64,000 nucleotides of DNA from CAVVST01 sp963750995 (GCA_963750995.1 CAVVST010000005.1:1636378-1700377); one strand, 5' to 3'; shown: positions 23,481-33,013, numbered from the stretch's first letter. Notes: generated by a model not told the origin, from the sequence alone. Numbers and translations: made by a program.

Positions 23481-25503
23481 TCAACCCGCTGGCCGGGTCC
23501 TCAGCTGCGCCAACAGCTGCCGTCCGGCGCCGGCCAATCGTTCAGCGTCGCACGCACTCGCCGTGACACCCCCGGGGCAGACGTCGCGAAGCACGACGGC
23601 GTCGGCTGGAGGACTGAACCCAGGTTCGAAAAACATCACGTCGACGCCGACCGCCGGCGGCACCGGTGAGAAGATCAGGCTGCGCGCCGCCTCCACGAGC
23701 ATCCCGACGGCCGCTGCGTCGTCCAGCGGGGCAGCCACGGTCTTGCGCGCCGTTTCGCTGAGGAAGAGTCCCGCCGAAATGCCCGTTCCGGTGACGGCCA
23801 CTTCCGGCGAGAGACCCGCCATCTCGGCCGACAGAAAATCGCGCACGCGCTGACGGCCCGGCGAACCTGGCCCTAGCGGACCATAGCGAAGGACTTGATC
23901 GGCAACGGCCCGCATTTCCTCGCCGTCAACCTCGACCGGCTCGTCGAACGCACGTCCGAGGACTCGTGCGGTGAGGTATTCGACCGGAGAAAAGTCGTCG
24001 GTCAGCACCGGGTACGACGAGAGCTCGAACCGCCGGCCGACATCGACTGCCTTGTACCGGAGAAATCGAATCAGGTCGTCCGGATGGGTCGTGACCGGCG
24101 GCGCCGTGACGTCCACACGGCGGTCGCTGTTATAGCCGACGAGCGTGATGTTCTGGAGTTGGTCGGTACGCTCGGCCGACTCGACCGCAAAAAAATAACT
24201 GTTGGGGAACACCGACTGAAACGTGCGGATCTCCGCCATGATCAGCGACGGACTTCGACGCGACAAGTCGCCGATCATGTTCGCGATGAACACACCCTCC
24301 GGGCGCAACCGGCTTTTCGCCAGCGCAAAGAACTCCCGGGTGGTGAACTGGGGCGGCACGGAGAAGTACGAGTAGTACACGTCGCCGAAAATGAGGTCGT
24401 ACTGTGTGTCGCTGTCCTTGAGAAACCGGCGGCCGTCCTCGACGTAGTTCCGCAGGCGCGGCGAGTCAGCTGCGCCGAAATATCTCTTCGCCAGCTCGAG
24501 GAACGACGGTTCGATTTCCGCCACGTCCACCACCGCGTCCGGCAGTTCGTGCAGCAGCGCCTTCGGGATCGAATAGGCGCCGCCGCCGAGCACCAGCGCG
24601 TTCCGTACCTGCGGCGTGAAGACCTTGTACAGCGAGTAGTACTTGGTGTAGTCGTAGACCAGGTCAACCGGGTCGGTCGAATCGAGAAACATCGCACCCG
24701 ACTCGCTTCGATCCAGCAGCAGGAACCGCGCCGGACGCCCGAGGTACATGCCTTCGTAAATCGTGATCTGCTGATACAGGCCGTCTGCCTGATAGACGAT
24801 CGTCTCGGCATCCACCACGGGCGCGGCCGCAAACTGCGCAGCCGCCAGCGCGAGGACCAGCCCGCCTGCGGCCGACGCCAGTGCCTTCCGCCGCGCGAGC
24901 CGGAGCGCGACCAGAGGAATGGCGCCAAGCAGGACGAGCACGGCGCCGACGGCAATGAAGACGCGGTCGACGCCGACGGCGGGAATCAGCACGAAACCGG
25001 CGAGGAGGCTCCCGGTGATGCTCCCGAGCGTGGACCAGAAGAAGATCGTCCCGGCAGACCTCACCCACGCCTCGCTGCGGCGACGACAGGGCCTGCAGCT
25101 TGATCGCGTACGGCGACACCATCCCCAGCAGGAGCGCCGGGAGCAGGAACATCATCGCCGCCGACACCAGCGGGCCAACCTGGATGGAGAGCGCGCTGCT
25201 CACCGCGGGCAGCGTCTGGGTGCCGGCGATGTGGAGCAGCAACAGCACGACGCCGCTGGCGAGGATCAGGCCGAAGAACCGTTCACGGCTGGGGTGTCGA
25301 TCGGCTGAGACCCCGCCGGCGTAGTAGCCGATGCTCAAGGCGAGCAGGATGACGGTGATGACGCTCGAGACGGTGTAGATCGTGTTGCCGTAATAAGGGG
25401 AAAAAACACGCACTGCCAGGACCTCGACGATGAGGACGCAGGCGCCGGTGAGAAAGACGACCAAGGGGAACAGAAAGCGCTGCAGCGCCGCGGACTTTAC
25501 CAT
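23481..25503 (-). CDS. membrane-fused spermidine-synthase-like protein, one frameshift
   Basis: Start ATG 25503. The first part has about seven membrane helices (FLFPLVVFLTGACVLIVEVL and others). The second part, from about residue 215, is a spermidine-synthase-like Rossmann domain: ALVLGGGAYSIPKALL, VDVAEIEPSFLELAKRYF, GDVYYSYFSVPPQ and a C-terminal extension. Fusions of this kind are common in environmental bacteria and many lack aminopropyltransferase activity; the substrate is unknown. The frame changes at about 25070 between ALSSPQRG and VRSAGTIFFW, removing one helix junction; one base restores it. It is divergent from the DUF6152 gene at 25616, with a long palindrome between them. Confidence 0.75.
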
Positions 25504-25514
25504 GAGGATCGGGA

Positions 25515-25560
25515 GGGTCGGACCAAGGGTCAGACCAATTGGTCTGACCCTCGGTCCTGA
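25515..25560. repeat. long palindrome between divergent genes
   Basis: Bases 25526-25551 form a perfect 26-bp palindrome centred on CCAATTGG with half-site AGGGTCAGACCA. The symmetry continues imperfectly to about 25515 and 25560. It lies between the start of the 23481-25503 gene and the -10 box of the DUF6152 gene. It could be an operator or a member of the GGTCAGACC class of mobile palindromes. Confidence 0.75.
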
Positions 25561-25578
25561 CCCTCTCGAATCCGATGA

Positions 25579-25584
25579 TAGAAT
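25579..25584 (+). promoter_or_regulatory. -10 box for DUF6152 gene 2
   Basis: TAGAAT, 31 bp before ATG 25616, with GGAGG between. The palindrome at 25526-25551 overlaps the expected -35 position. Confidence 0.4.
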
Positions 25585-25615
25585 TTGCTTTCCGGATCGG
25601 TTGGAGGAATCAAAC

Positions 25616-25981
25616 ATGAAGAAGGCGCTGCTCGCCGTCACGCTCGGCGTCATGCTGGGGTCAGCCGCACTGCTCGCGCATCACGGCGGAAACCTCTACG
25701 ACACGAGCAAGGCCACCGAGTTGAAGGGGACCATCACCAAGTTCGAATGGGGAACACCCCATAACCAGATCTATTTCGACGTGAAACTCGCCAGCGGCGA
25801 GGTGCAGCACTGGGTCGTGGCCACCGAGCCGGCAGGCGTCATGCTCGAGCGTGGCTGGACGCGCCGGTCGCTCGCGCCGGGCGATGCGGTGACGGCCTAT
25901 GTCTTCGCCGCGCGGAACGGCGCGACGGTCGGCAATCTCGATCGGCTGGTGAAGGCTGACGGCACCGAACTGAAGCGCTGA
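25616..25981 (+). CDS. DUF6152 family exported protein 2
   Basis: 121 residues. Signal peptide residues 1-21, so the mature protein would begin His22-His23-Gly-Gly. The DUF6152 core is present: LKGTITKFEWGTPHNQIYFD, HWVVATEPAGVMLERGW, then LAPGDAVTAYVF. It differs from its three relatives in having TPH in place of NPH. A GGAGG lies 6 bp before the start. This copy stands alone, without an adjacent DLxGxW gene. Function unknown; exported. Confidence 0.8.
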   Translation: MKKALLAVTLGVMLGSAALLAHHGGNLYDTSKATELKGTITKFEWGTPHNQIYFDVKLASGEVQHWVVATEPAGVMLERGWTRRSLAPGDAVTAYVFAARNGATVGNLDRLVKADGTELKR

Positions 25982-25998
25982 AGCCTCCAGGCTGCGTA

Positions 25999-26075
25999 GT
26001 GTCCGGCTTTAGCCGGACCTCTGCGGTCCGCCTGAAGGCGGACCTACGCTCTACCTGAAGGCGGACACTACGCTC
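25999..26075. repeat. cluster of hairpin repeats with two stem sequences
   Basis: One GTCCGGC-TTTA-GCCGGAC unit is followed by a GTCCGCC-TGAA-GGCGGAC unit and a partial third unit. Both stem types occur side by side with compensated G-C and C-G exchanges. The cluster fills the gap between the convergent DUF6152 gene and the TIG-domain gene. Confidence 0.8.
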
Positions 26076-26077
26076 CA

Positions 26078-27586
26078 CTACTTCGCAGTAACCTCAAACA
26101 TAAATCGCAGCGCCGGGATCTTGTTGCCGGGATGGTCCTCGGCATAGGTCAGCTGCGGCTGCTTGTACAGGAGCTGCGGCTCGCTCGGCGGACCCTGGTA
26201 GATGCCGGGATACAGGTCGATCACGTGGATGCCCGGCGCGCCCGTCGCGTGAAAGTTGATCACGACGTCGCCCTGGCTGTTGAAGCCGCATGCGTATCCC
26301 ATGTAGGCGTTGTCGTACGTGGCGATGTAGATGTTGTCGTACTCGGTCCAGCCGACGCCTTTCAGGTGGATGGTCACCGGCGTCCCTACCGGCCCTGACG
26401 TGCGTGAAATGCCGGCAATGCTCGTCTCGATGACGAAGAAGACTCGCGCGAGCGTTCGATCGCCGTCGCGCACGGCGATCCCGTGCAGCCCGCCCAGATC
26501 TTCCGGCACCACGATTGGCGCGTCGAGACGTCCGTCGGCGCCGGCGGTCACGCCCGGCAGCGCGACTTCGCTCGGGCCGAAGCCTTCGCCCGACACGCGG
26601 CTGCCCACCGAGGTTTGCCACAGCAACTGCAACGGCTTTCCTCGCCGGGAAGCCCTGCCCTTTGAGCGTCGCCCGCGTACCGACGGGACCCTGGGTCGGC
26701 GCCAGCGCCGCAGTGAGGCCGGAACCGAGAGTTCGGTCGTCGGGCACCGGCTGCGTCGGATACGGTTCGGCGTACGGCGCGAGCGACGCGGGACGTTCGG
26801 CGGTCGTCTGGAACGAGAACCGCGGGACGCGGGAGGTAGTCGTTCGGCGCCTGTTCGTGGTTCAGGTATCCCAGCCCCTGGAAACCGGACAGCACCTGCA
26901 CGACGTGTGGTCCTGCCGGGCCGGCGGCGCGAAATCGCGCGACGGCGGATCCCTTGGACGAGGCCGCCGAGACGAATCCGGCGAGGCTGTTGTCCCAGTT
27001 GACCACCCACGTGCTTTCCATCACGCGGAAGCCGAGACCCTTCACCGTGAGCTCGATCGGCGTGCCGACCGGCCCTGACGCAGGCCGCATCTCGAAGCTC
27101 TGGGTGACCTCGATCCCCTTCTGCGCGATCGTCTGGCCGTCGATCACCGCGGACACCTCGTGCAGACCGCCGTAATCCTCGGGTATGCGGAAGCGCGCAT
27201 CGAGCCGCCCGCTCGCCGTCGATCGGAAATTGTCCCAAGCTGCGTTTGCGACGGGCTCGTACTTCTTTCCGCGGAAGTAGTAGCTATCCTCGATGACCCA
27301 GCCGCCGGTGACCGTGGACCACATCAGGTCAACGTTCTTGCCCGGCGGCAGCCCGTCGGCGGTGACCCGCACTTCGGCGCCGACGACCGGGCGTTCGTAC
27401 GCGAATGTCAGCGGCTGGTAGGGCTGCCCGGCGCGCTGCTCGGTGGCAGTGGCGGGCGCCTGTTCCCCTGACGCCGGCGCCGGGGCCGGTTGAGCGCCAG
27501 GCCCGGCACACGAGGATGAGCGCGAGCAGCGCGATAAGTGCGAGGAAGGAAGTATTGGAACGACGGCGCCACGGCACTAACGGCAC
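26078..27586 (-). pseudogene. TIG-domain membrane-anchored protein, about three frameshifts
   Basis: Read across frames, the product would be about 500 residues. MPLVPWRRRSNTSFLALIA forms a single N-terminal membrane anchor, then three IPT/TIG-type immunoglobulin-like domains announced by SGPVGTPIELTVKGLGF, TQGPVGTRATLKGQGFP and SGPVGTPVTIHLKGVGW. Frame changes fall near 27500, 26830 and 26640. TIG domains usually mediate binding at the cell surface. The C-terminal part contains a run of aromatic residues (YDNIYIATYDNAYMGY). It follows the 27592-28164 gene by 5 bp, so the two form a unit. Whether the shifts are real cannot be decided here. Confidence 0.75.
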
Positions 27587-27591
27587 CTCCG

Positions 27592-28164
27592 TCAGTCGAC
27601 GATGTAGACCTGCGACCCGATGTCGGGGAACGGCCTGAAGGAGGCCTTACGGCCGAAGCGATCGGTGGCTGTCATGGTGTAGGAGATCATCCCGGTCTCG
27701 GCGTCTTCCGCAACAATCCAGAACCCGGTCCACAACTCCAGCGGCACACGCAGATAGCCGTTCGGGGCAGGCGCGTTCGGACCGGCAGCCCCGCGCCATC
27801 GCATCGGGACGTCGACGGTCAGCTTGCCCTTCGTTTTGCTGGTGTAGGTGATGTGGCCGGTGATGACGGCGGTGTTCTCGACCTCGCCGCTGCCGCCGTC
27901 TATGGCGGTCATGCGGAATCCCATCCGCATCCCGCGCTTGAACCGGCTGAGGAGAATGCAGTTTTCCGGGTTCAGCCGCCCGTCGAAAAGCGCCGAGTCA
28001 CCCCAGATGACCAACTGTCCCGAGGGGTGTCCCGCCTGCGGCTCCGGAGGCGGCGCGGCTCCCCGGCCACCCTGCAACGGCGCCGCGGTCTCCGCCACCA
28101 GGCTGGCCGTCACGAGCGCAAGGCCCACCGCGGCGACAGAAAATGCGACGCTCGACTTCCTCAT
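27592..28164 (-). CDS. secreted protein, unknown function
   Basis: 190 residues. Signal peptide (about residues 1-25), a Gly/Pro-rich linker, then a soluble domain with LVIWGDSALFDGRLNPENC, GMRMGFRMTAIDGGSGEVE and WTGFWIVAEDAETGMISYT. The alternating hydrophobic pattern suggests a beta-sandwich. It immediately precedes the TIG-domain gene and probably works with it at the cell surface. No known family was recognised. Confidence 0.65.
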   Translation of the reverse strand: MRKSSVAFSVAAVGLALVTASLVAETAAPLQGGRGAAPPPEPQAGHPSGQLVIWGDSALFDGRLNPENCILLSRFKRGMRMGFRMTAIDGGSGEVENTAVITGHITYTSKTKGKLTVDVPMRWRGAAGPNAPAPNGYLRVPLELWTGFWIVAEDAETGMISYTMTATDRFGRKASFRPFPDIGSQVYIVD

Positions 28165-28202
28165 TCGGCGCGACTATAGCCGATTCCGCTGCCTCTTTCC
28201 AA

Positions 28203-29075
28203 TCACTTGGCGGCGGGCACCGCGTCGTTCAGCAGCGTTTCCGTGAAGTACATGTTGTCGCGGACCGAGCAGTTCCACGGCACCTGCATGAACGCGACGG
28301 TGGACTGGCGCAGCGTGATCGTGTGCTCGATCGGTTTCATATAGGCGCCCGGGTCGTCGATGGTGCGGCGCACGGTGAGTATCTTGTCGGCGCCCAGGGT
28401 GTAGCGCTCGATGATGTGCGCCTTCGGCGTCATCGGGTGTCCCATCTGGTCGAGCCACGCCCGCCCGTTCAAACCGATCGTGTCGATCACAAACGTGTCA
28501 CCGTTCTCGTACCAGCCGATCGAGTCGCCCCAGGCGGTGGGATCCAGGTCTTCGAGCGGCGGATGCGTGCTGTTCAGCCGGATGACCCTGAACGTCTGCA
28601 TCAGCTCGTGGTGCATGATCACGCGATCGGGCATCTGGAGAAACTGTGTCCGGGTCGGATGCGCGTACGCCCGCAGCGGTCCATTGGGCTCGCAGAAGCG
28701 GATCCACGGGTCGGTCGTCTTCTCCGGCTGGGCCTCCGGGCCGGTCGGCGGGATCTCCGACAGCGTCCGCTGCAGCGCCCACGGCTGGTACTCGATGTCC
28801 TTCTCCTTGCCGCGCTGCGCTCCCTGTCGGTCGGCCATGCTGATGCTCTGATAGGGAGTCGCCAGCCACGAACCCGCGAGGTTCGGCACCGCCGACGGCT
28901 TCAGGTTCTGCGGCTGCGTCGTCGGCAGAAAGTTCTTGAGCTCCAGCAGGTTCGCCGGCGGCGCCGGCGCTACCGGGAACACAGTGGGCGCCTGCGCGCG
29001 CCCGGTCTGGACGGTCAGCAGCATCACCGCGCCAGCCAGCGCACTCGAAGACATCAGCACACGACGCATACGCAT
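28203..29075 (-). CDS. exported DLxGxW-family protein 3
   Basis: 290 residues from ATG 29075, with a second ATG two codons later that is better spaced from GGAGGGG. Signal peptide to about residue 27, then PNLAGSW in the place of PDLSGAW. It shares with protein 1 the phrases EIPPTGP, KTTDPWIRFCEPNGPLRAYA, FRVIRLNSTHPPLEDLDPT, GDSIGWYENG and VPWNCSVRDNMYFTETLL. Unlike proteins 2, 4, 5 and 6 it has no adjacent DUF6152 gene. It belongs with protein 1 to one sub-branch. Divergent from the DUF1566 gene at 29189. Confidence 0.7.
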   Translation of the reverse strand: MRMRRVLMSSSALAGAVMLLTVQTGRAQAPTVFPVAPAPPANLLELKNFLPTTQPQNLKPSAVPNLAGSWLATPYQSISMADRQGAQRGKEKDIEYQPWALQRTLSEIPPTGPEAQPEKTTDPWIRFCEPNGPLRAYAHPTRTQFLQMPDRVIMHHELMQTFRVIRLNSTHPPLEDLDPTAWGDSIGWYENGDTFVIDTIGLNGRAWLDQMGHPMTPKAHIIERYTLGADKILTVRRTIDDPGAYMKPIEHTITLRQSTVAFMQVPWNCSVRDNMYFTETLLNDAVPAAK

Positions 29076-29188
29076 TCCCCTCCGAAGGCGTGGACGAAGA
29101 CGCCGCGTAGTCTACACCGTTCTTTTCGACCGTCGGCGCGCGGCCGAACCTGTGGTCTACTTGTGCCCGCTGCGAGGAGGCGGCGTTC

Positions 29189-29752
29189 ATGGCAAATCGA
29201 GCGGGGCGGGTCAGCGGTGCGATCATCGCGCTGGTCGTGGCAATGGTGCCGGTCATCGTCCAGGCACAGGGGCGCGGTGCAGGCCCGGGTCCTTCTCCCG
29301 CGGGACGGTTCGTAGACAACGGCGACGAGACGGTCACCGATACGATGACGGGCTTGATGTGGGAAAAGAAGACGTCTGCGGTCGGCAGCGGCGCGAGCTC
29401 GATGGATGTTCGCGACGTCGACAACAAGTTCACGTGGGAATACGCGATGAATGATTACGTGGACCGGCTGAACGGCAGGCTGATCGCCTTCGCCACGGAC
29501 ACCGCGTTTGCCCGTCACACCGATTGGCGGATCCCGACGATGCAGGAACTGCAGACGATCGTCGAGCCCGCGTCTCCGGGCCGGATCAACCCGGCGTTTG
29601 GCCCGAACGCACCGGCCAGCTACTGGACCTCGTCGCGGCGGCTGCTTGGCCCGACCGCGGTGCCGTGGTACGTCGGTTTCGGCCCGGACATTCCCGTCTA
29701 TGTCGGCCAGCCGTTCAGCTTCCACGTCCGCGCCGTGCGGAACGCGCGTTGA
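29189..29752 (+). CDS. exported DUF1566 (Lcl-type) domain protein
   Basis: 187 residues. Signal peptide to about residue 27 (VIVQAQ), then the DUF1566 hallmarks RFVDNGDETVTDTMTGLMW near residues 45-63, HTDWRIPTMQELQTIVEP near 110 and the closing FHVRAVRN. Domains of this type resemble C-type lectin or Lcl adhesins and are found in secreted or outer-surface proteins, sometimes binding glycans. GAGGAGG lies upstream of ATG 29189. It stands as a single gene. Confidence 0.85.
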   Translation: MANRAGRVSGAIIALVVAMVPVIVQAQGRGAGPGPSPAGRFVDNGDETVTDTMTGLMWEKKTSAVGSGASSMDVRDVDNKFTWEYAMNDYVDRLNGRLIAFATDTAFARHTDWRIPTMQELQTIVEPASPGRINPAFGPNAPASYWTSSRRLLGPTAVPWYVGFGPDIPVYVGQPFSFHVRAVRNAR

Positions 29753-29780
29753 AGCTGTCAGTTTCCTCGTCGTGTCCGTC

Positions 29781-29870
29781 GTAGTGTCCGGCTTTAGCCG
29801 GACCTACCCTGGTCCGCCTGAAGGCGGACACTACGTCTGCCGCGAGTGGTCCGCCTGAAGGCGGACTCTA
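29781..29870. repeat. three hairpin repeats of two stem types
   Basis: GTCCGGC-TTTA-GCCGGAC followed by two GTCCGCC-TGAA-GGCGGAC units, each with the flank GTAG or CTAC. The cluster lies between the DUF1566 gene and the stop of the 29868-30596 gene, whose TAG falls in the outer flank. Confidence 0.8.
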
Positions 29871-30596
29871 CTTCTGCGCCTCGAGGTACGCGTAGCACTC
29901 GTACTCGAGCACGCGCATGTTGCGTTCCTGCCGCCGGTACAGCGGCAGACTGATTTTCCACGGCCGCGAAAATACCTTCGGGTCTTCGATCGTGGCTTCG
30001 TACAGGATGTGATCGGGGCCGGTCCGGGTATAGCGCTCCACCACGTGCAGTCCGGCACTGTGATAGTTGCCCGACCGATCGAACCAGGTCTGGTCGGTGA
30101 AGTGGACGACGTCGGCGACGAGGGTGTCGCCCTCCCATCGGCCGCGTGAATCCCCCATCCACCACTGGATCGGCCCCTTCGGATGCGGCGTGTTCAAGTA
30201 GATGTTCCGCACGGTGTGGACGTACTCGTAGAGGATCGAGACCTGGTCACCCTGCTGGATGATCTGGAACGGGTACGGCATGTACGTGATTCGCGGCACG
30301 CCGGCCATGAAGCACTTCGCCTCGGGGTCGTCGGTGAGCCGCTTCTTGAAATTCTCCTGGCGCCGTGCGAGCGCGGCCGGCAGGTAGGGAATCTCGCCGC
30401 CTTCGACGATTCCCTGGCCTCCGGGGACGCCGAGCTCCGGTGAATGATCCTCGATGTTCCAGACGGCGGTGTTGAGCGCCTGCCAGATACCCTGCAGGTC
30501 CGGATGTCCGTCAGCGGTTCGCGGCGCTCGATACGCCTGCTGCGCGGACGCCGGCGCCGCAAGGAGGAGCAGCGCAAGGACAACCGCGCGCGCCAC
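29868..30596 (-). CDS. exported DLxGxW-family protein 4
   Basis: 242 residues, start GTG 30596. Short signal peptide ending PASAQ near residue 18, then PDLQGIWQALN. Shared family features are MPYPFQIIQQGDQVSILYEY, MGDSRGRWEGDTLVADVVHF, TWFDRSGNYHSAGLHVVERY and YEATIEDPKVFSRPW. It lies 2 bp after the stop of DUF6152 gene 3 and is the third gene of a minus-strand operon (DLxGxW, DUF6152, DLxGxW). Function unknown. Confidence 0.7.
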   Translation of the reverse strand: MARAVVLALLLLAAPASAQQAYRAPRTADGHPDLQGIWQALNTAVWNIEDHSPELGVPGGQGIVEGGEIPYLPAALARRQENFKKRLTDDPEAKCFMAGVPRITYMPYPFQIIQQGDQVSILYEYVHTVRNIYLNTPHPKGPIQWWMGDSRGRWEGDTLVADVVHFTDQTWFDRSGNYHSAGLHVVERYTRTGPDHILYEATIEDPKVFSRPWKISLPLYRRQERNMRVLEYECYAYLEAQK

Positions 30597-30598
30597 GC

Positions 30599-30997
30599 CT
30601 AGCGTCCCTCCTCGGGGTTGTCGCCGCCGAAGAGCACCCGGCCGTCCGACAGCTTGGTCTGCCCGCCGCCGTACAACTGCCGCGATCCGTCCCGCGCCTG
30701 GAAGCCGGTGACCGTCACGGCCGCGCCAACCGGCAGGTCATCGTCGCGCCAGCCGCGGCGATAGAGGCCGTTGGCGCTGCTGAACCAGACCTCCCAGCCC
30801 AGGACGACGCCCTTGTCGTCCTTGACGTCGATGGAGAGGCGCGCGTGAGGATTCCGCCACTCCATCCTGGTGATCGTTCCCGTTACGGTGACCGTCTTGC
30901 TCATTTCGAATCCGGCCGCCACCGAGTGATGGGCCTGCACGGCGACCGACGCCAGCAGCGCGGCGGCGGCGACGCCCGCCAGGCATCGTCCGATCAT
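30599..30997 (-). CDS. DUF6152 family exported protein 3
   Basis: 132 residues. Signal peptide residues 1-22, mature start His23-His24-Ser. Core features are VTVTGTITRMEWRNPHARLS, WEVWFSSANGLYRRGW and LPVGAAVTVTGF. Its ATG overlaps the stop of the upstream DLxGxW gene (ATGA), and the next DLxGxW gene starts 2 bp after its own stop. Tight coupling on both sides argues that these protein types act together. Confidence 0.82.
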   Translation of the reverse strand: MIGRCLAGVAAAALLASVAVQAHHSVAAGFEMSKTVTVTGTITRMEWRNPHARLSIDVKDDKGVVLGWEVWFSSANGLYRRGWRDDDLPVGAAVTVTGFQARDGSRQLYGGGQTKLSDGRVLFGGDNPEEGR

Positions 30998-31932
30998 CGC
31001 TGCACCTGCCGTTTCTCCCACGCCTGCCGCAGCGCGCGCGCTTCGCTGGCGCTGATGCCGGGGAACACGCCCAGCCCGCTGTTGCGGAACAGCTGCATCT
31101 GCTCGGTGTTGGCCTCGTAGCACGCCTCCTCCCACACCTCGGAGCCCGGCACCGTGTTCCGGCGGAACGCAAACGCCATCGTGAACGGCCGCGTGTACAC
31201 GTTCGCGTCCTCGATCGTGGCGGCGAAATGAATGGTGTTCGCGTCGATGAGCGTGAGGCGCTCGGTTGTCCGTGCCTCCTCGGTGAAGAAGCGCCCGCGC
31301 TGATCGACGAACGGCTTTCCGTTCTGGTTGGTCGTGTCGATCACCAGCGTGTTCCCTTCCCAGCGGCCACGGGGGTCTCCCTGCCACAGCGCGATCTTCG
31401 CGCCGATGTGGGGACGGCCGTCGAGCGGGATGATGCGGAACGGATGCGCGGACAGCCCCTCGCCGGTGACGACCAGGTGATCGGCGTTCTGCAGGAACTG
31501 ATACAGGTTCGCCATGTACATCGTGCCCAGGCCGCCGGCGAGGAAGCACGCGGCGTTGTGGTGCAGGTACTTCGCCGCGTTCTCGCGGCGGCGGGCGTCG
31601 GCCCACGGCTGCATCGGCACCTTGCCGTCGGCCGGATCGACCACCACGCTCGGCCCGCCGCTGTCGTCGGGCGTTCGCGGGTGCGCTTCGAAGTCCTCGA
31701 AGGCGGCGACGCGGCGCCGCCAGTAGCCGCGGAAGTCGGGCTTGCCGTCCGGCGTGCGCGGCGGATTGAACGTCTTGGCCGCCTCGACGGCGCAGGCGTG
31801 AAACGCGGCGTGATTGTCGTCAGGGCACACGGACTTCGGGGCTTCCTGCCCGGCGAGCGTGACGAGCATCGCCGGCGACAACGCCGCGGCGCCGGTCAGC
31901 GCGATGAGAATTCTGACAAGACGTCCCTGCAC
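30994..31932 (-). CDS. exported DLxGxW-family protein 5
   Basis: 312 residues, the longest member. Signal peptide to about residue 28 (VTLAGQ), then two cysteines in SVCPDDNHAAFHACAVE and PDFRGYW. Common features are FLQNADHLVVTGEG, GDPRGRWEGNTLVIDTTNQ and ATIEDANVYTRPF. The N-terminal Cys-rich addition is not seen in the other five members. It heads the operon with DUF6152 protein 3 and DLxGxW protein 4. Function unknown. Confidence 0.7.
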   Translation of the reverse strand: MQGRLVRILIALTGAAALSPAMLVTLAGQEAPKSVCPDDNHAAFHACAVEAAKTFNPPRTPDGKPDFRGYWRRRVAAFEDFEAHPRTPDDSGGPSVVVDPADGKVPMQPWADARRRENAAKYLHHNAACFLAGGLGTMYMANLYQFLQNADHLVVTGEGLSAHPFRIIPLDGRPHIGAKIALWQGDPRGRWEGNTLVIDTTNQNGKPFVDQRGRFFTEEARTTERLTLIDANTIHFAATIEDANVYTRPFTMAFAFRRNTVPGSEVWEEACYEANTEQMQLFRNSGLGVFPGISASEARALRQAWEKRQVQR

Positions 31933-31993
31933 GACGACCTCCCTTCAGAAGGCGCCCTGATTCTCGCGCAGATGACGGGGAAGTGCTACAGGA

Positions 31994-33013
31994 TCAATGC
32001 CGCGGTGAAGCGGGGCGAAGATCGGCGCGCGAAGCCTCGTCATAGTCGGGCATATAAACCCTCAGGCGACCGTCAGCAGTGTTCTTCGAATAGCCGGCAA
32101 CGAGGTGCCTGACATACTCCTTCGGCGAGAAGTCGAACGGATCGCTCGGGTCGGCGTCGATGAGACGCATGTCGGTGTCGGTCATCGTCAACCGGCCAAA
32201 CCGCAGCACGTTGCCCCGGTAGTGCATGTAGTTCCGCCCTTCACCCGTCGCGCGGGCCGGCGGCGACGACCCGAACGTTTCGACGATCCGATCGCCATCA
32301 ACACGAATCCTGGTCAGCCGCCCTGAGATCTTCGGGTCGGGCAGCAGCCTGTCCGGCAGCAGCAGAAAGTCGTCGTCCTGCGCTTCAAAGCCGCGCGCGC
32401 GATTCGACGACACCAGGTCGTCCAGTTCGAGGTGCAGCAGGTTCATCAACCCGCCGATCGGCATGCCTCCGGTCTTCACCGACTGCGGATGCAGCCGGAT
32501 GCGGCCGTCGCGGGTCGCCGAGATGTCCGCGACGATCGTGAACGGAACGGCGACGCCCTTGTGGAGCGTCCCCTTCTGCTTCACTCGTCCGTCTTCGATC
32601 GTCACAGTGACATCGCTGATGGGCGCACCCTTGTAATTGAACGTTCGATTGTTAAGGAGCGATGTCAGGCTTGCCGGCGTCATCGCCACTTCGCCGGCGT
32701 CGATGCGCAGCGAGTACGACCCGACATCGTCAAAGATCGGCGGCCGGCCAGGACGCAGCGGGATCAACGCGCCCTGGATGTGCCGGACCTCCAGCACGAT
32801 CCCGGGACCAATCCGGAAGTGCACATTCTGAAAATCGACGGATACCGGTCCGGTGGATCGGCCAGTTGTGGCGACGGCCGCGTCTGACGTGTAGGGCGGG
32901 TTCTGTGAAACGGACCCGCCGGCGTCGGCGGAACTCGCGATTTCGCGCGCAGGTTCAGTTCGCTGGCACCCCGCAAGCAGGAGCAGAGCGAATACGGACC
33001 ACCTCGCTCGCAT
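31994..33013 (-). CDS. lipoprotein, unknown function, with repeat-derived linker
   Basis: 339 residues from ATG 33013. The lipobox is LLLLAGC with the lipidated Cys near residue 15, so the protein should be membrane-attached in the periplasm. After a low-complexity linker comes a domain with VSVDFQNVHFRIGPGIVLEV, INAGEV-like IDAGEVAMTPASLTSLLN and HPQSVKTGGMPIGGLMNLLH, a repeating strand-helix pattern. The linker GGSVSQNPPY is encoded by a hairpin repeat at 32895-32920. No known family was recognised. Divergent from DUF6152 gene 4. Confidence 0.65.
   Translation of the reverse strand: MRARWSVFALLLLAGCQRTEPAREIASSADAGGSVSQNPPYTSDAAVATTGRSTGPVSVDFQNVHFRIGPGIVLEVRHIQGALIPLRPGRPPIFDDVGSYSLRIDAGEVAMTPASLTSLLNNRTFNYKGAPISDVTVTIEDGRVKQKGTLHKGVAVPFTIVADISATRDGRIRLHPQSVKTGGMPIGGLMNLLHLELDDLVSSNRARGFEAQDDDFLLLPDRLLPDPKISGRLTRIRVDGDRIVETFGSSPPARATGEGRNYMHYRGNVLRFGRLTMTDTDMRLIDADPSDPFDFSPKEYVRHLVAGYSKNTADGRLRVYMPDYDEASRADLRPASPRH
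32895..32920. repeat. hairpin repeat inside the lipoprotein gene
   Basis: Arms GGCGGGTTCTG and ACGGACCCGCC around TGAA; the same family as 9247-9349 and 34387-34412, slightly diverged. It lies in frame just after the lipobox. Confidence 0.65.
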
